Assembly: GCA_964345385.1 (NCBI GenBank)
Contig: CAYFQM010000013.1
Location: 1 to 16,396 of the forward strand
Direction: 5' to 3'
DNA length: 16,396 nucleotides
Source of the DNA: CAG-1000 sp964345385
GTDB lineage: Bacteria > Bacillota_I > Bacilli_A > RF39 > UBA660
A program made the translations under genes and the position numbers. The notes below the pieces were generated by a model that ran no database searches, was not told the DNA's origin, and was given only the letters and a program-made list of their open reading frames with translations. Numbering within the stretch: the first letter of the stretch is position 1; each line of letters opens with the position of its first letter. Shown here piece by piece: positions 6,999 to 12,982 of this stretch.

Positions 6999-7604
6999 AT
7001 GAAAAAATATATAAATAAAAACAATTTAAAGGTTATATTAATAATTATTGTTTTGATTATATTTCAAACAATATTTTATTTTTTTAATAAATTAATTCAA
7101 GGACCACCTATAGTTATTGGAAGTAAATATGATAAAGTAATACCATTTATTGAATTATTTGTTATTTTTTACTGCATTTGGTTTATATTTTTGTTTTTTA
7201 TTCCATTAATAATATACAATGATAACAAAAAAACATTTATAAGATATTGTTTATCTTATATATTAGTAGTAATAATATCTAACTTAATATTTGCGTTTTA
7301 CCCTACTACTATAATAAGACCAAAACCTAATTTTATTATTACTAAACTAATATATTTAATTGATTCACCACCAGTAAACTGTTTTCCTTCACTACACTGC
7401 AGTTTATCTATGCTTTGGATACTTTATATAATAGAGCTTAAAGATATTAATTTAAAGAATAAAATAATCTATATTACACTATGTATTGCTATAATAGCTT
7501 CTACTTTATTTATAAAACAACATGTTATTATAGATGTTATTTCTGGAATAATTATTGCTATAATACCCTATTATTTAATAAAACTATTAAATGTAAAGTA
7601 TTAA
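6999..7604 (+). CDS. PAP2-superfamily membrane phosphatase
   Basis: Integral membrane protein of 201 residues with about six hydrophobic segments (near 11-30, 50-72, 80-101, 135-148, 155-172 and 177-196). The PAP2 active-site parts are present: an RP pair at 107-108 (motif 1, reduced), CFPSLHCSLS with PSLH at 130-133 (motif 2), and FIKQHVIIDVISG with H175 and D179 (motif 3). In the family two histidines and an aspartate carry out phosphate removal from lipid phosphates or pyrophosphates at the outer membrane face, for example undecaprenyl-PP or phosphatidate. The K-Q-H form of motif 3 is closest to the AUR1/inositolphosphotransferase-like subgroup. It starts 2 bp after the transglutaminase-like gene, with no ribosome site of its own, suggesting translational coupling. 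Confidence 0.85.
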   Translation: MKKYINKNNLKVILIIIVLIIFQTIFYFFNKLIQGPPIVIGSKYDKVIPFIELFVIFYCIWFIFLFFIPLIIYNDNKKTFIRYCLSYILVVIISNLIFAFYPTTIIRPKPNFIITKLIYLIDSPPVNCFPSLHCSLSMLWILYIIELKDINLKNKIIYITLCIAIIASTLFIKQHVIIDVISGIIIAIIPYYLIKLLNVKY

Positions 7605-7634
7605 TATATAGTTTTACATGTAAAACTATATATT
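7603..7634. repeat. Perfect 32-nt palindrome after the PAP2 gene
   Basis: AATATATAGTTTTACA is followed directly by its exact reverse complement. It begins at the PAP2 stop codon. Neither side has a long T tract, so it is a weak terminator at best; it could be an mRNA 3'-end hairpin or a dimeric-protein binding site in front of the carboxypeptidase gene. Confidence 0.6.
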
Positions 7635-7674
7635 AAAATAAAAATATAGTATATTAATAATAGAGGTGAAGAAA

Positions 7675-8607
7675 ATGAAAAAATTCTTATACTCTATATT
7701 TATGCTAACTATAACTTTTTTAATAATATATATGCTTTATTACTTTTTAAGTGATCAAAATAAAACAACTACTATAGTTGGTAAATATAAATATTATGAT
7801 GAACTTATTAATTTAGGCTATACTGAAAAAGAAGTTAAAGAAATAGAATTAACTTTTAATATTAATGATGTTAAAAATTATTTACTTGATACTAAATATG
7901 ACTATTTACTTGAATATAAAAAAAGTGAAGCTTTTGATATTATTCATCTTGATAGATATACTAAGTATGAACAAAGTACAAATTATACTTATGATAAAGT
8001 AGTTAAATATGTAGAAATTGGCCTTGATAAAGAATTTTATAGTAACGTTAAAGAAATAAATAATCCTCATGATACATTAGTATTAGTAAATAAATATAAT
8101 AAACTTCCTAATAACTTTGAAGCTAATGATTTAATTACTCTATCAAAAGAATATTCATCAAGCTATGAAAAAGTAAAAAAAGTAATAGTAGAAGACTTAA
8201 AAAAACTTATAGATGATGCTAAAGAAGAAGGATTAAAACTAAATGTAGTATCAGGATATAGAACAAGCAATAAACAAAAAGATTTGTTTGCTTACTCAAC
8301 AAATAAATATGGTTTAAATCATGCATTAATATATTCTGCTAAAGAAGGACACTCAGAACATCAAACTGGTTTAGCAATAGATTTTAACTATACAGAAGAA
8401 TCTTTTGCTGACACTAAAGAATATAAATTTTTAAAAGAAAATGCTCATAAATATGGATTTATTGAAAGATATCAAAAAGACAAAGACTTTATTACTGGTT
8501 ATGCTTATGAACCATGGCACTTTAGATATGTTGGAAAAGATGCTAAAACAATATATGAACAAAATCTAACTTTAGAAGAATATATAGTAATAAATAAAGA
8601 TAACTAA
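7675..8607 (+). CDS. VanY-type (peptidase family M15B) D-alanyl-D-alanine carboxypeptidase, membrane anchored
   Basis: Predicted zinc carboxypeptidase that trims the terminal D-Ala from peptidoglycan stem peptides outside the membrane. The 310-residue protein has an N-terminal anchor (about residues 5-25), a region of about 150 residues that I do not recognise, and the M15B domain from about 155. Diagnostic parts are VVSGYRTSNKQ (191-201), SAKEGHSEHQTGLAIDF (221-237), giving zinc ligands H229 and D236, and the EPWHFRYVG block (279-287) with the third ligand H282 and the catalytic Glu. The ATG at 7675 is preferred over an upstream GTG at 7666 because GAGGTG (7663-7668) is the ribosome site for it. 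No vancomycin-resistance partners (vanS/R/H/A/X) are near, so a housekeeping wall-trimming role is more likely. Confidence 0.92.
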   Translation: MKKFLYSIFMLTITFLIIYMLYYFLSDQNKTTTIVGKYKYYDELINLGYTEKEVKEIELTFNINDVKNYLLDTKYDYLLEYKKSEAFDIIHLDRYTKYEQSTNYTYDKVVKYVEIGLDKEFYSNVKEINNPHDTLVLVNKYNKLPNNFEANDLITLSKEYSSSYEKVKKVIVEDLKKLIDDAKEEGLKLNVVSGYRTSNKQKDLFAYSTNKYGLNHALIYSAKEGHSEHQTGLAIDFNYTEESFADTKEYKFLKENAHKYGFIERYQKDKDFITGYAYEPWHFRYVGKDAKTIYEQNLTLEEYIVINKDN

Positions 8608-8626
8608 ACAAGTTATCTTTATTTTA
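8596..8626. terminator. Bidirectional terminator between the VanY-type gene and pdp
   Basis: AAAGATAACT (8596-8605) and AGTTATCTTT (8611-8620) pair perfectly around AAACA, with T-rich tails in both directions. It includes the stop codon of the plus-strand gene (8605-8607) and touches that of the minus-strand gene (8619-8621), so both convergent genes end on it. Confidence 0.85.
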
Positions 8627-9899
8627 TAGTTTTATAAACTATACTTTTTATTCTTTTCTTTTTTTCTTCTATAGTAAATGCTTTTCTTACTTTATTATAC
8701 ATATCATCTATTTCTTTATTATAATATATCACAGCTAAAGCTTCTCCTTTAGTAACTTTACTTCCAAGTGCTTTATTAATAATAATTCCTACATCATAAT
8801 CAATTTTATCTGTTTTTTTATGTCTTCCAGCACCTAAATCATATACTACTTGAGCTAAAGCATGAGCATCTATTTTATTTATATAACCAGTTTTAGAAGA
8901 AGAGATAATATATTTCTTAGCATTTATTTTAAGGTCTTTTATTTTTCCACCTTGAGCTTTTATCCATTCATAAAATTTAAGTTTAGCAAGACCACTATCT
9001 AAAGCTAGTTTAACTTCTTTAGTAGCTTTTCTTATTGAAATATTTTTTCCAACACTTACCATAACTGAGCTTATTTTAATAACTAATTCATAAAGTCTTT
9101 TATCATATACCCCATCAAAGAAATCAATTACTTCCATTATCTCTAATTTATTACCAATATTTCTTCCTAATGGATTATCCATATCACTTAGTATACAAAC
9201 TACTTTTCTATTATAACTTTTACCTATATCTATCATAGTTCTAGATAACTTTGTGGCATCCTCTATAGTTTTCATAAAAGCACCAGAACCAACTTTTAAA
9301 TCTATAACTATATTATCAGAACCAGATGCTATCTTTTTAGACATAATTGAACTTGCTATTAAAGGTATTGAATCAACTGCACCTATTTCATCTCTAAGAG
9401 CATATATCTTTTTATCAGCAAGAGCAATAGTTTCACTTTGAGATATCACAGCACACCCTACTTTATTTAATATATTAAAAAACTCTTTTTTATTTAAATC
9501 TACTTTATATCCAGGTATACTTTCTAATTTATCTACAGTTCCTCCAGTTAAACCAAGAGATCTACCACTCATTTTAGGAACACATAATAATAAAGATGCT
9601 ACTAAAGGAGCTACTATAATAGATATTTTATCACCTACTCCACCAGTAGAATGTTTATCAACATTTGGATATTTTAATTTTTTTAAATCAATTATTTCTC
9701 CAGTAGAAACCATAGCTTTAGTTAAATAAAAGCATTCTTCTTTTGTTAATCCATTATTATATATATGCATAATAAATTTACTCATTTGTTTATCATCTAA
9801 AAATCCAGTTATATAACTATCTATTACATATTCAACTTCTTCATAAGTTAATACTTCTTTTTCTTTTAATTTTTTTAATATTTTATTATATTCCTTCAT
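8619..9899 (-). CDS. pdp: Pyrimidine-nucleoside (thymidine/uridine) phosphorylase
   Basis: Salvage enzyme that splits thymidine, deoxyuridine or uridine with phosphate into base and (deoxy)ribose-1-phosphate. The 426 residues are close to the usual 430-440. The family signature is clear: DKHSTGGVGDKIS (phosphate site, about residue 81 on), PKMSGRSLGLTGGTVDKLESIPG, YALRDEIGAVDSIPLIASSIMSKKIA, and DLKVGSGAFMK. The C-terminal PYNP domain has GYINKIDAHALAQVVYDLGAGR. The SIPLIASSIMSKKIA wording is nearer the Bacillus Pdp type than the E. coli DeoA type, so I use pdp, but uridine versus thymidine preference cannot be read here. The ATG at 9899 overlaps the end of the upstream gene by 14 bp, and GGAG lies inside that gene, so the two are translationally coupled. 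Confidence 0.93.
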   Translation of the reverse strand: MKEYNKILKKLKEKEVLTYEEVEYVIDSYITGFLDDKQMSKFIMHIYNNGLTKEECFYLTKAMVSTGEIIDLKKLKYPNVDKHSTGGVGDKISIIVAPLVASLLLCVPKMSGRSLGLTGGTVDKLESIPGYKVDLNKKEFFNILNKVGCAVISQSETIALADKKIYALRDEIGAVDSIPLIASSIMSKKIASGSDNIVIDLKVGSGAFMKTIEDATKLSRTMIDIGKSYNRKVVCILSDMDNPLGRNIGNKLEIMEVIDFFDGVYDKRLYELVIKISSVMVSVGKNISIRKATKEVKLALDSGLAKLKFYEWIKAQGGKIKDLKINAKKYIISSSKTGYINKIDAHALAQVVYDLGAGRHKKTDKIDYDVGIIINKALGSKVTKGEALAVIYYNKEIDDMYNKVRKAFTIEEKKKRIKSIVYKTIK

Positions 9900-10332
9900 T
9901 ATTCACTCCAAAATCTTCTACTCTTAAATTTATCATTTCTAAAAAATTATATTCTTCTTCTTTATTATTAATACATCCGTGATCTTTTAAAAAATCTATA
10001 CTAAGATTTATAAACTCATTATCAATAATATGTTCTTTTGAATAAGTATCTACTATCATATTAAGAACCGCATTAAACATTTCATTTTTTTCATTTTTTC
10101 TTAAATCTCTAACACACTTTTTAATATCAGAAACAAATTCTTTTTCACTTATTAAAACACCATGATTTCTTAAATTCTTTTTATATTCTTTAAATTTTTT
10201 TCTTATATAATTTATAGCATTTTTATATTCATTTTTTGGAAGTGAAGAGTAAATTAAACAATATATCATATTAGATATATTAAATAGATAACTCTCATAA
10301 ATATTTTCATATTCTTTATCTACCCTATTCAT
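9886..10332 (-). CDS. Unknown helical protein (148 aa), first gene of the pdp operon, probably leaderless
   Basis: I do not recognise the family. The 148-residue product is charged and looks all-helical, with many Asn, Lys, Glu and Tyr, for example INYIRKKFKEYKKNLRNHG and DIKKCVRDLRKNEKNEMF. It has no signal peptide and no metal or nucleotide motif I can see. The ATG at 10332 is the only sensible start, but no Shine-Dalgarno site precedes it; a strong -10 box ends 6 nt upstream, so transcription should start at or very near the ATG. The stop codon overlaps the pdp start, which implies that the protein works with or is made along with the phosphorylase. Any link to nucleoside salvage is inference from this overlap only. 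Confidence 0.75.
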   Translation of the reverse strand: MNRVDKEYENIYESYLFNISNMIYCLIYSSLPKNEYKNAINYIRKKFKEYKKNLRNHGVLISEKEFVSDIKKCVRDLRKNEKNEMFNAVLNMIVDTYSKEHIIDNEFINLSIDFLKDHGCINNKEEEYNFLEMINLRVEDFGVNNEGI

Positions 10333-10568
10333 AATTTAATTATACTCTAAATATTAATTTATGTAAAGAATTCATTATTTATAAACAATAATTAAAAATA
10401 TTGTTAAATATAAAATAAGAATTATCAATATTTAATAAATATAGTATAAATCTATATTATTACTATAAAATATTAATATATTTAATAATAAATAAACTAT
10501 AAATATTAAAAGTATTCTTTTTCTTCTTTAATAATTATTTAGTATTTTTATTATGAAAGGAGGAAGAC
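10333..10568. other. AT-rich intergenic region between divergent operons
   Basis: About 236 bp, almost entirely A and T, between the pdp operon and ssb. Besides the minus-strand promoter at its left end and the ssb ribosome site at its right end, I see no firm element. A plus-strand promoter for ssb must lie here, but many weak TATAAA/TATTAA boxes prevent a choice. No tRNA, no open frame and no strong terminator is visible. Confidence 0.5.
10339..10367 (-). promoter_or_regulatory. Promoter of the unknown gene-pdp operon (predicted leaderless start)
   Basis: TTTACA (10362-10367) and TATAAT (10339-10344) with a 17-bp spacer on the minus strand. Counting 7 nt from the -10 box places the start at 10332, the A of the ATG. 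Confidence 0.65.
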
Positions 10569-10898
10569 ATGTTAAATCAAGTGGTTTTGGCTGGAAGACT
10601 AGTAAGTGATCCAGAAATTACAACAACTGAAAGTAATAAAAAGAAAACTTTAGTTACAGTAGCAGTTCCAAGAAGCTATAAAAACTCAGATGGTGAATAT
10701 GAAACAGATTTTATAAGATGTATATTATGGAATGGAATAGCTGAAAGTTGTTGTGAATATTGTAAAAAAGGAGATATAGTTGGAGTTAAAGGACGCATTC
10801 AAACAAGCAGCTATGAAGTAAATAATGAAAAGAAATATAGCATTGATGTAATCGCAGAAAAAGTATCTTTCCTAAGTAGTAAAAAAGCAGATAAATAA
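10569..10898 (+). CDS. ssb: Single-stranded DNA-binding protein, short form without acidic tail
   Basis: SSB covers single-stranded DNA during replication, repair or transformation. The 109 residues form one OB-fold: MLNQVVLAGRLVSDPEITTT at the N-terminus (the usual N-x-V-x-L-x-G-R-L-x-x-D-P-E), TLVTVAVPRSYKNSDGEYETDFIRCILW and KKGDIVGVKGRIQTSSYE. The chain ends with VSFLSSKKADK directly after the last strand, so the Gly/Gln-rich linker and the acidic DDDIPF-type tip that recruits partner proteins are missing. This is the architecture of the short SsbB-type paralogues, so a longer replicative SSB may exist elsewhere in the genome. The ATG at 10569 follows AAAGGAGG (10556-10563), a strong site. 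Three cysteines (ESCCEYC) near residue 58-63 are unusual. Confidence 0.9.
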   Translation: MLNQVVLAGRLVSDPEITTTESNKKKTLVTVAVPRSYKNSDGEYETDFIRCILWNGIAESCCEYCKKGDIVGVKGRIQTSSYEVNNEKKYSIDVIAEKVSFLSSKKADK

Positions 10899-10909
10899 TC
10901 TGTTTTTTT
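10881..10909 (+). terminator. Rho-independent terminator of ssb
   Basis: CAGAT and ATCTG pair around a short loop, extended by the flanking A and T runs (TGTTTTTTT). The ssb stop TAA (10896-10898) is in the loop. Confidence 0.75.
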
Positions 10910-10947
10910 ATTATATTTTAGAAAATATAATAAGCAATAAGTTATTG
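10908..10947. repeat. Two adjacent inverted repeats upstream of the ASCH gene
   Basis: TTATTATATTTT-AG-AAAATATAATAA (10908-10933) is a perfect 12-bp inverted repeat; CAATAA-G-TTATTG (10935-10947) follows at once. They lie in the 75-bp gap between ssb and the ASCH gene, where a promoter and operator would be expected. No protein can be named, and AT-rich DNA gives such repeats by chance. Confidence 0.4.
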
Positions 10948-10973
10948 TAATTAATATTATTATAGGAGGATTT

Positions 10974-11399
10974 ATGGAAGAAATAGAATGTGCTACAATT
11001 CATGAAATGCTTATAAAATCAGAATATTTTTATTTGGTTTCCACAGGTGAAAAAATTTATGAAGTAAGAACTAATGATCACAGAAGAAAAGCTATGAAAA
11101 TTGGTGATTATATAAAAATGTCAAAAGAACCTGAACTAGAAGAATATCTAATTCTTAAAATAATTGATAAAATTGAATTTAAAAATTTCACAGAATTATA
11201 TGATACTCTTCCTAAAAAAGATGTTGGTTTTGAGAATAGAACAACAGAAGAAATAGTTAGTGAATTAAGAAGATTTTATACTATTGAACAAGAAGAAGCA
11301 ACTGGAACAGTAGCAATTGAAGTAGAAGTTGTTCAAGAATTATCAAATTATAAAATTCCAGAAAAAGGTAATTCACTTGTTATAAAAAAAAGAGATTAA
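10974..11399 (+). CDS. ASCH-domain protein
   Basis: The 141-residue soluble protein has the ASCH pattern: FYLVSTGEKIYEVRTNDHRRKAMKIGDYIKM (residues about 19-49), where a lysine/arginine-bearing strand pair and K-x-G-D turn are typical, then the second half with KNFTELYDTLPKKDVGF, EEIVSELRRFYTIEQEEATG and TVAIEVEVV. ASCH proteins are PUA-like beta-barrels proposed to bind RNA or modified bases; some act as amidohydrolases on N4-acetylcytidine. The exact role here is unknown. The end of the barrel is followed by about 25 extra residues (NYKIPEKGNSLVIKKRD). The ATG at 10974 follows AGGAGG (10964-10969). It ends in its own terminator. Confidence 0.8.
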   Translation: MEEIECATIHEMLIKSEYFYLVSTGEKIYEVRTNDHRRKAMKIGDYIKMSKEPELEEYLILKIIDKIEFKNFTELYDTLPKKDVGFENRTTEEIVSELRRFYTIEQEEATGTVAIEVEVVQELSNYKIPEKGNSLVIKKRD

Positions 11400-11411
11400 T
11401 AATCTCTTTTT
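11386..11411 (+). terminator. Rho-independent terminator of the ASCH gene
   Basis: AAAGAGATT (11389-11397) and AATCTCTTT (11401-11409) pair around a 3-nt loop, extended by A and T runs. The stop TAA (11397-11399) overlaps the loop. Confidence 0.8.
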
Positions 11412-11414
11412 CTA

Positions 11415-11423
11415 TGTTATAAT
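11415..11423 (+). promoter_or_regulatory. Extended -10 promoter of the HIT gene
   Basis: TGTTATAAT, that is, TG-n-TATAAT, directly after the ASCH terminator. No good -35 is present. The predicted start near 11430 sits right at the GAGGTGA ribosome site (11431-11437). Confidence 0.5.
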
Positions 11424-11442
11424 TTTATTAGAGGTGAATCAA

Positions 11443-11802
11443 ATGAAATGTTTATTTTGTGATATTAATAAAGGAGATATTCCATCATATACTATATATG
11501 AAAATGAGCATGTTAGATGTTTTCTTGATATTAATCCTATAAGTAAAGGACATACTTTAATTATACCTAAAAAACACTTTACTGATATTTTTGATATAGA
11601 TGAAAAATATTTATGTGAAATAAATAAAGCTAGTAAAATAATTATTAATTTAATAAACGAAAAATATAAACCAATTTGAATAAGATTAGTTCAAAATAAT
11701 GGAACACTTCAAGAAGTAAAACATTATCACTTACATATTATTCCTGAATATAAAAATAAAGAAGTATTTGATATAGAAAAAGTATATAATGAATTAAAAT
11801 AA
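11443..11802 (+). pseudogene. HIT-family nucleotide hydrolase interrupted by an in-frame TGA
   Basis: HIT (Hint-type) proteins hydrolyse nucleoside phosphoramidates and related AMP derivatives. The first half is ordinary: MKCLFCDINKGDIPSYTIYE, FLDINPISKGHTLIIPKKHF. At codon 79 (11677-11679) a TGA follows KYKPI, and the same frame then continues IRLVQNNGTLQEVKHYHLHIIPEY, containing the histidine triad H94-Y-H96-L-H98, and stops at TAA 11800-11802. The whole frame is 119 codons, the normal size. Homologues usually have Gly at this place (DGI.LVQNNG), so a GGA to TGA change in one base explains it. A product ending at the TGA would lack the triad and be inactive. Whether this is decay or a sequencing error cannot be told. 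The ATG at 11443 is preferred over an upstream GTG (11434), which is part of the GAGGTG ribosome site. Confidence 0.85.
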
Positions 11803-11831
11803 TTGTTTAATATTTTATAATAATGTATAAT
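11803..11831 (+). promoter_or_regulatory. Promoter of the six-cysteine membrane protein gene
   Basis: TTGTTT (11803-11808) and TATAAT (11826-11831) with a 17-bp spacer, starting at the end of the HIT frame. Predicted start about 11838, 18 nt before the ATG. Confidence 0.6.
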
Positions 11832-11855
11832 TAATAATGAAAGAGAAGTGATATT

Positions 11856-12953
11856 ATGTCAAATGACTTAAAAAAATTAATAATTGTAGCATCTTCAGTA
11901 GTAGGAGGATTAATATTAATAATATTAATAGTTTATTTTATTACTGCAGGAGGAAATAAAAAAGTTACATATGAAAGATTTGAAGAAATAATAGTGGAAA
12001 AAGCTAAAGTGTATTTTGATTCTCACCCTAATGATTTGCCTACTTTAGGAAAAGAAAAACTACTTTATTATAATACTATGGTTAACTTAGGAATTGCAAA
12101 GCCTATTGAAAAAGTATTAGATAATCCTGAAGGATGCGTTGCATATGCAAGCATAAAAAACATTAATAATAAATATATATATACTCCATATTTAAATTGC
12201 CAAGATAGATATCAAAGTTTAGAACTATATAAGAAAATAATATCTGATAATAAAATTGTAACTACTGATAAAGGCTTATATAAAAGAACCGATGGGTACT
12301 TTTTTAGAGGAGATGTTAATAATAACTTTGTATTACTTAATGAAGAATTATATAAAATAATTAAAATCAATAAAGATAATACTGTTACGTTAATTAAAAC
12401 AGTTAAAACAGAAGACTCATATGTGTGGGATGATAGACATAACTCTTATGATGAAGATCATTCTTCTAGTGGAATAAATGATTTTGAAGTAAGTAAAATA
12501 AAAGATTTACTTTTAGAAATGGAAACTAATAGTGAGATAATACCTGATACATTAAGAGGAAAACTAGTAAGCAAAAAAATATGTATTGGTAAAAGAGCAC
12601 TTAATGATAAAACAAATGACAATAGTATTGAGTGCTCAGTAATGAGTAAAGATGAATATTTAATAAGTCTTATTACAGTATCAGATTATATGTATGCTAG
12701 CTTAGATAAACACTGCACTACTGTTAATGATAGAGCATGTATGAATTATAACTTTTTATCAACACTTTCTTCTTCGCATACTTTAACTGCTGTTAAAGAT
12801 AACACTTATAAAATATATTATTTTGATTCATATGGACTTTATCCAACTGATGCTTCTAACATGAGAGGAATACACTTAGTTATAAACTTAGCTAAAGATG
12901 TAATGTATCGTTCCGGAGTTGGAACAAAGGAAGAGCCTTATTTAATAAAATAA
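11856..12953 (+). CDS. Membrane-anchored extracellular protein of unknown function with six cysteines
   Basis: The 365-residue protein has one N-terminal membrane segment (about residues 8-29, LIIVASSVVGGLILIILIVYF) with the rest predicted outside. Residues 37-130 are mixed helix and strand; about 135-182 has repeated strand-turn segments (YFFRGDVNNNFVLLNEELYKIIKIN), and about 240-365 ends in YGLYPTDASNMRGIHLVINLAKDVMYRSGVGTKEEPYLIK. This C-terminal pattern (a hydrophobic V-I-N-L strand, then S-G-x-G-T-x-x-x-P-Y) is one I associate with DUF6273-type or pseudopilin-like surface proteins of gut Firmicutes, but I cannot name it with certainty. Cysteines at 94/115, 243/260 and 287/295 could form three local disulfides. 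The ribosome site (AGAAGTGA) is weak. It has its own promoter and terminator. Confidence 0.75.
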   Translation: MSNDLKKLIIVASSVVGGLILIILIVYFITAGGNKKVTYERFEEIIVEKAKVYFDSHPNDLPTLGKEKLLYYNTMVNLGIAKPIEKVLDNPEGCVAYASIKNINNKYIYTPYLNCQDRYQSLELYKKIISDNKIVTTDKGLYKRTDGYFFRGDVNNNFVLLNEELYKIIKINKDNTVTLIKTVKTEDSYVWDDRHNSYDEDHSSSGINDFEVSKIKDLLLEMETNSEIIPDTLRGKLVSKKICIGKRALNDKTNDNSIECSVMSKDEYLISLITVSDYMYASLDKHCTTVNDRACMNYNFLSTLSSSHTLTAVKDNTYKIYYFDSYGLYPTDASNMRGIHLVINLAKDVMYRSGVGTKEEPYLIK

Positions 12954-12982
12954 AAATTGATTAATACTAATCAATTTTTTTT
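12952..12982. terminator. Bidirectional terminator between the six-cysteine protein gene and herA-like gene
   Basis: AAAAATTGATTA (12952-12963) and TAATCAATTTTT (12968-12979) pair perfectly around ATAC, with a T run on the plus side and A run on the minus side. The minus-strand stop TAG (12967-12969) spans the loop edge, and the plus-strand TAA (12951-12953) touches the base of the stem. Confidence 0.9.

Noticed and set aside
7675..8607. VanY as part of a vancomycin-resistance cluster.
   Set aside because: No ligase, dehydrogenase, VanX or two-component genes are nearby; M15B carboxypeptidases are common wall-trimming enzymes.
11443..11802. Reassignment of TGA to tryptophan (Mycoplasma-type code) because of the TGA in the HIT gene and the absence of TGA stops.
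   Set aside because: Long genes such as ileS and the HerA-like gene have many Trp codons, all TGG, and no in-frame TGA. In a recoded AT-rich genome most Trp would be TGA. The affected position is Gly in homologues, not Trp.
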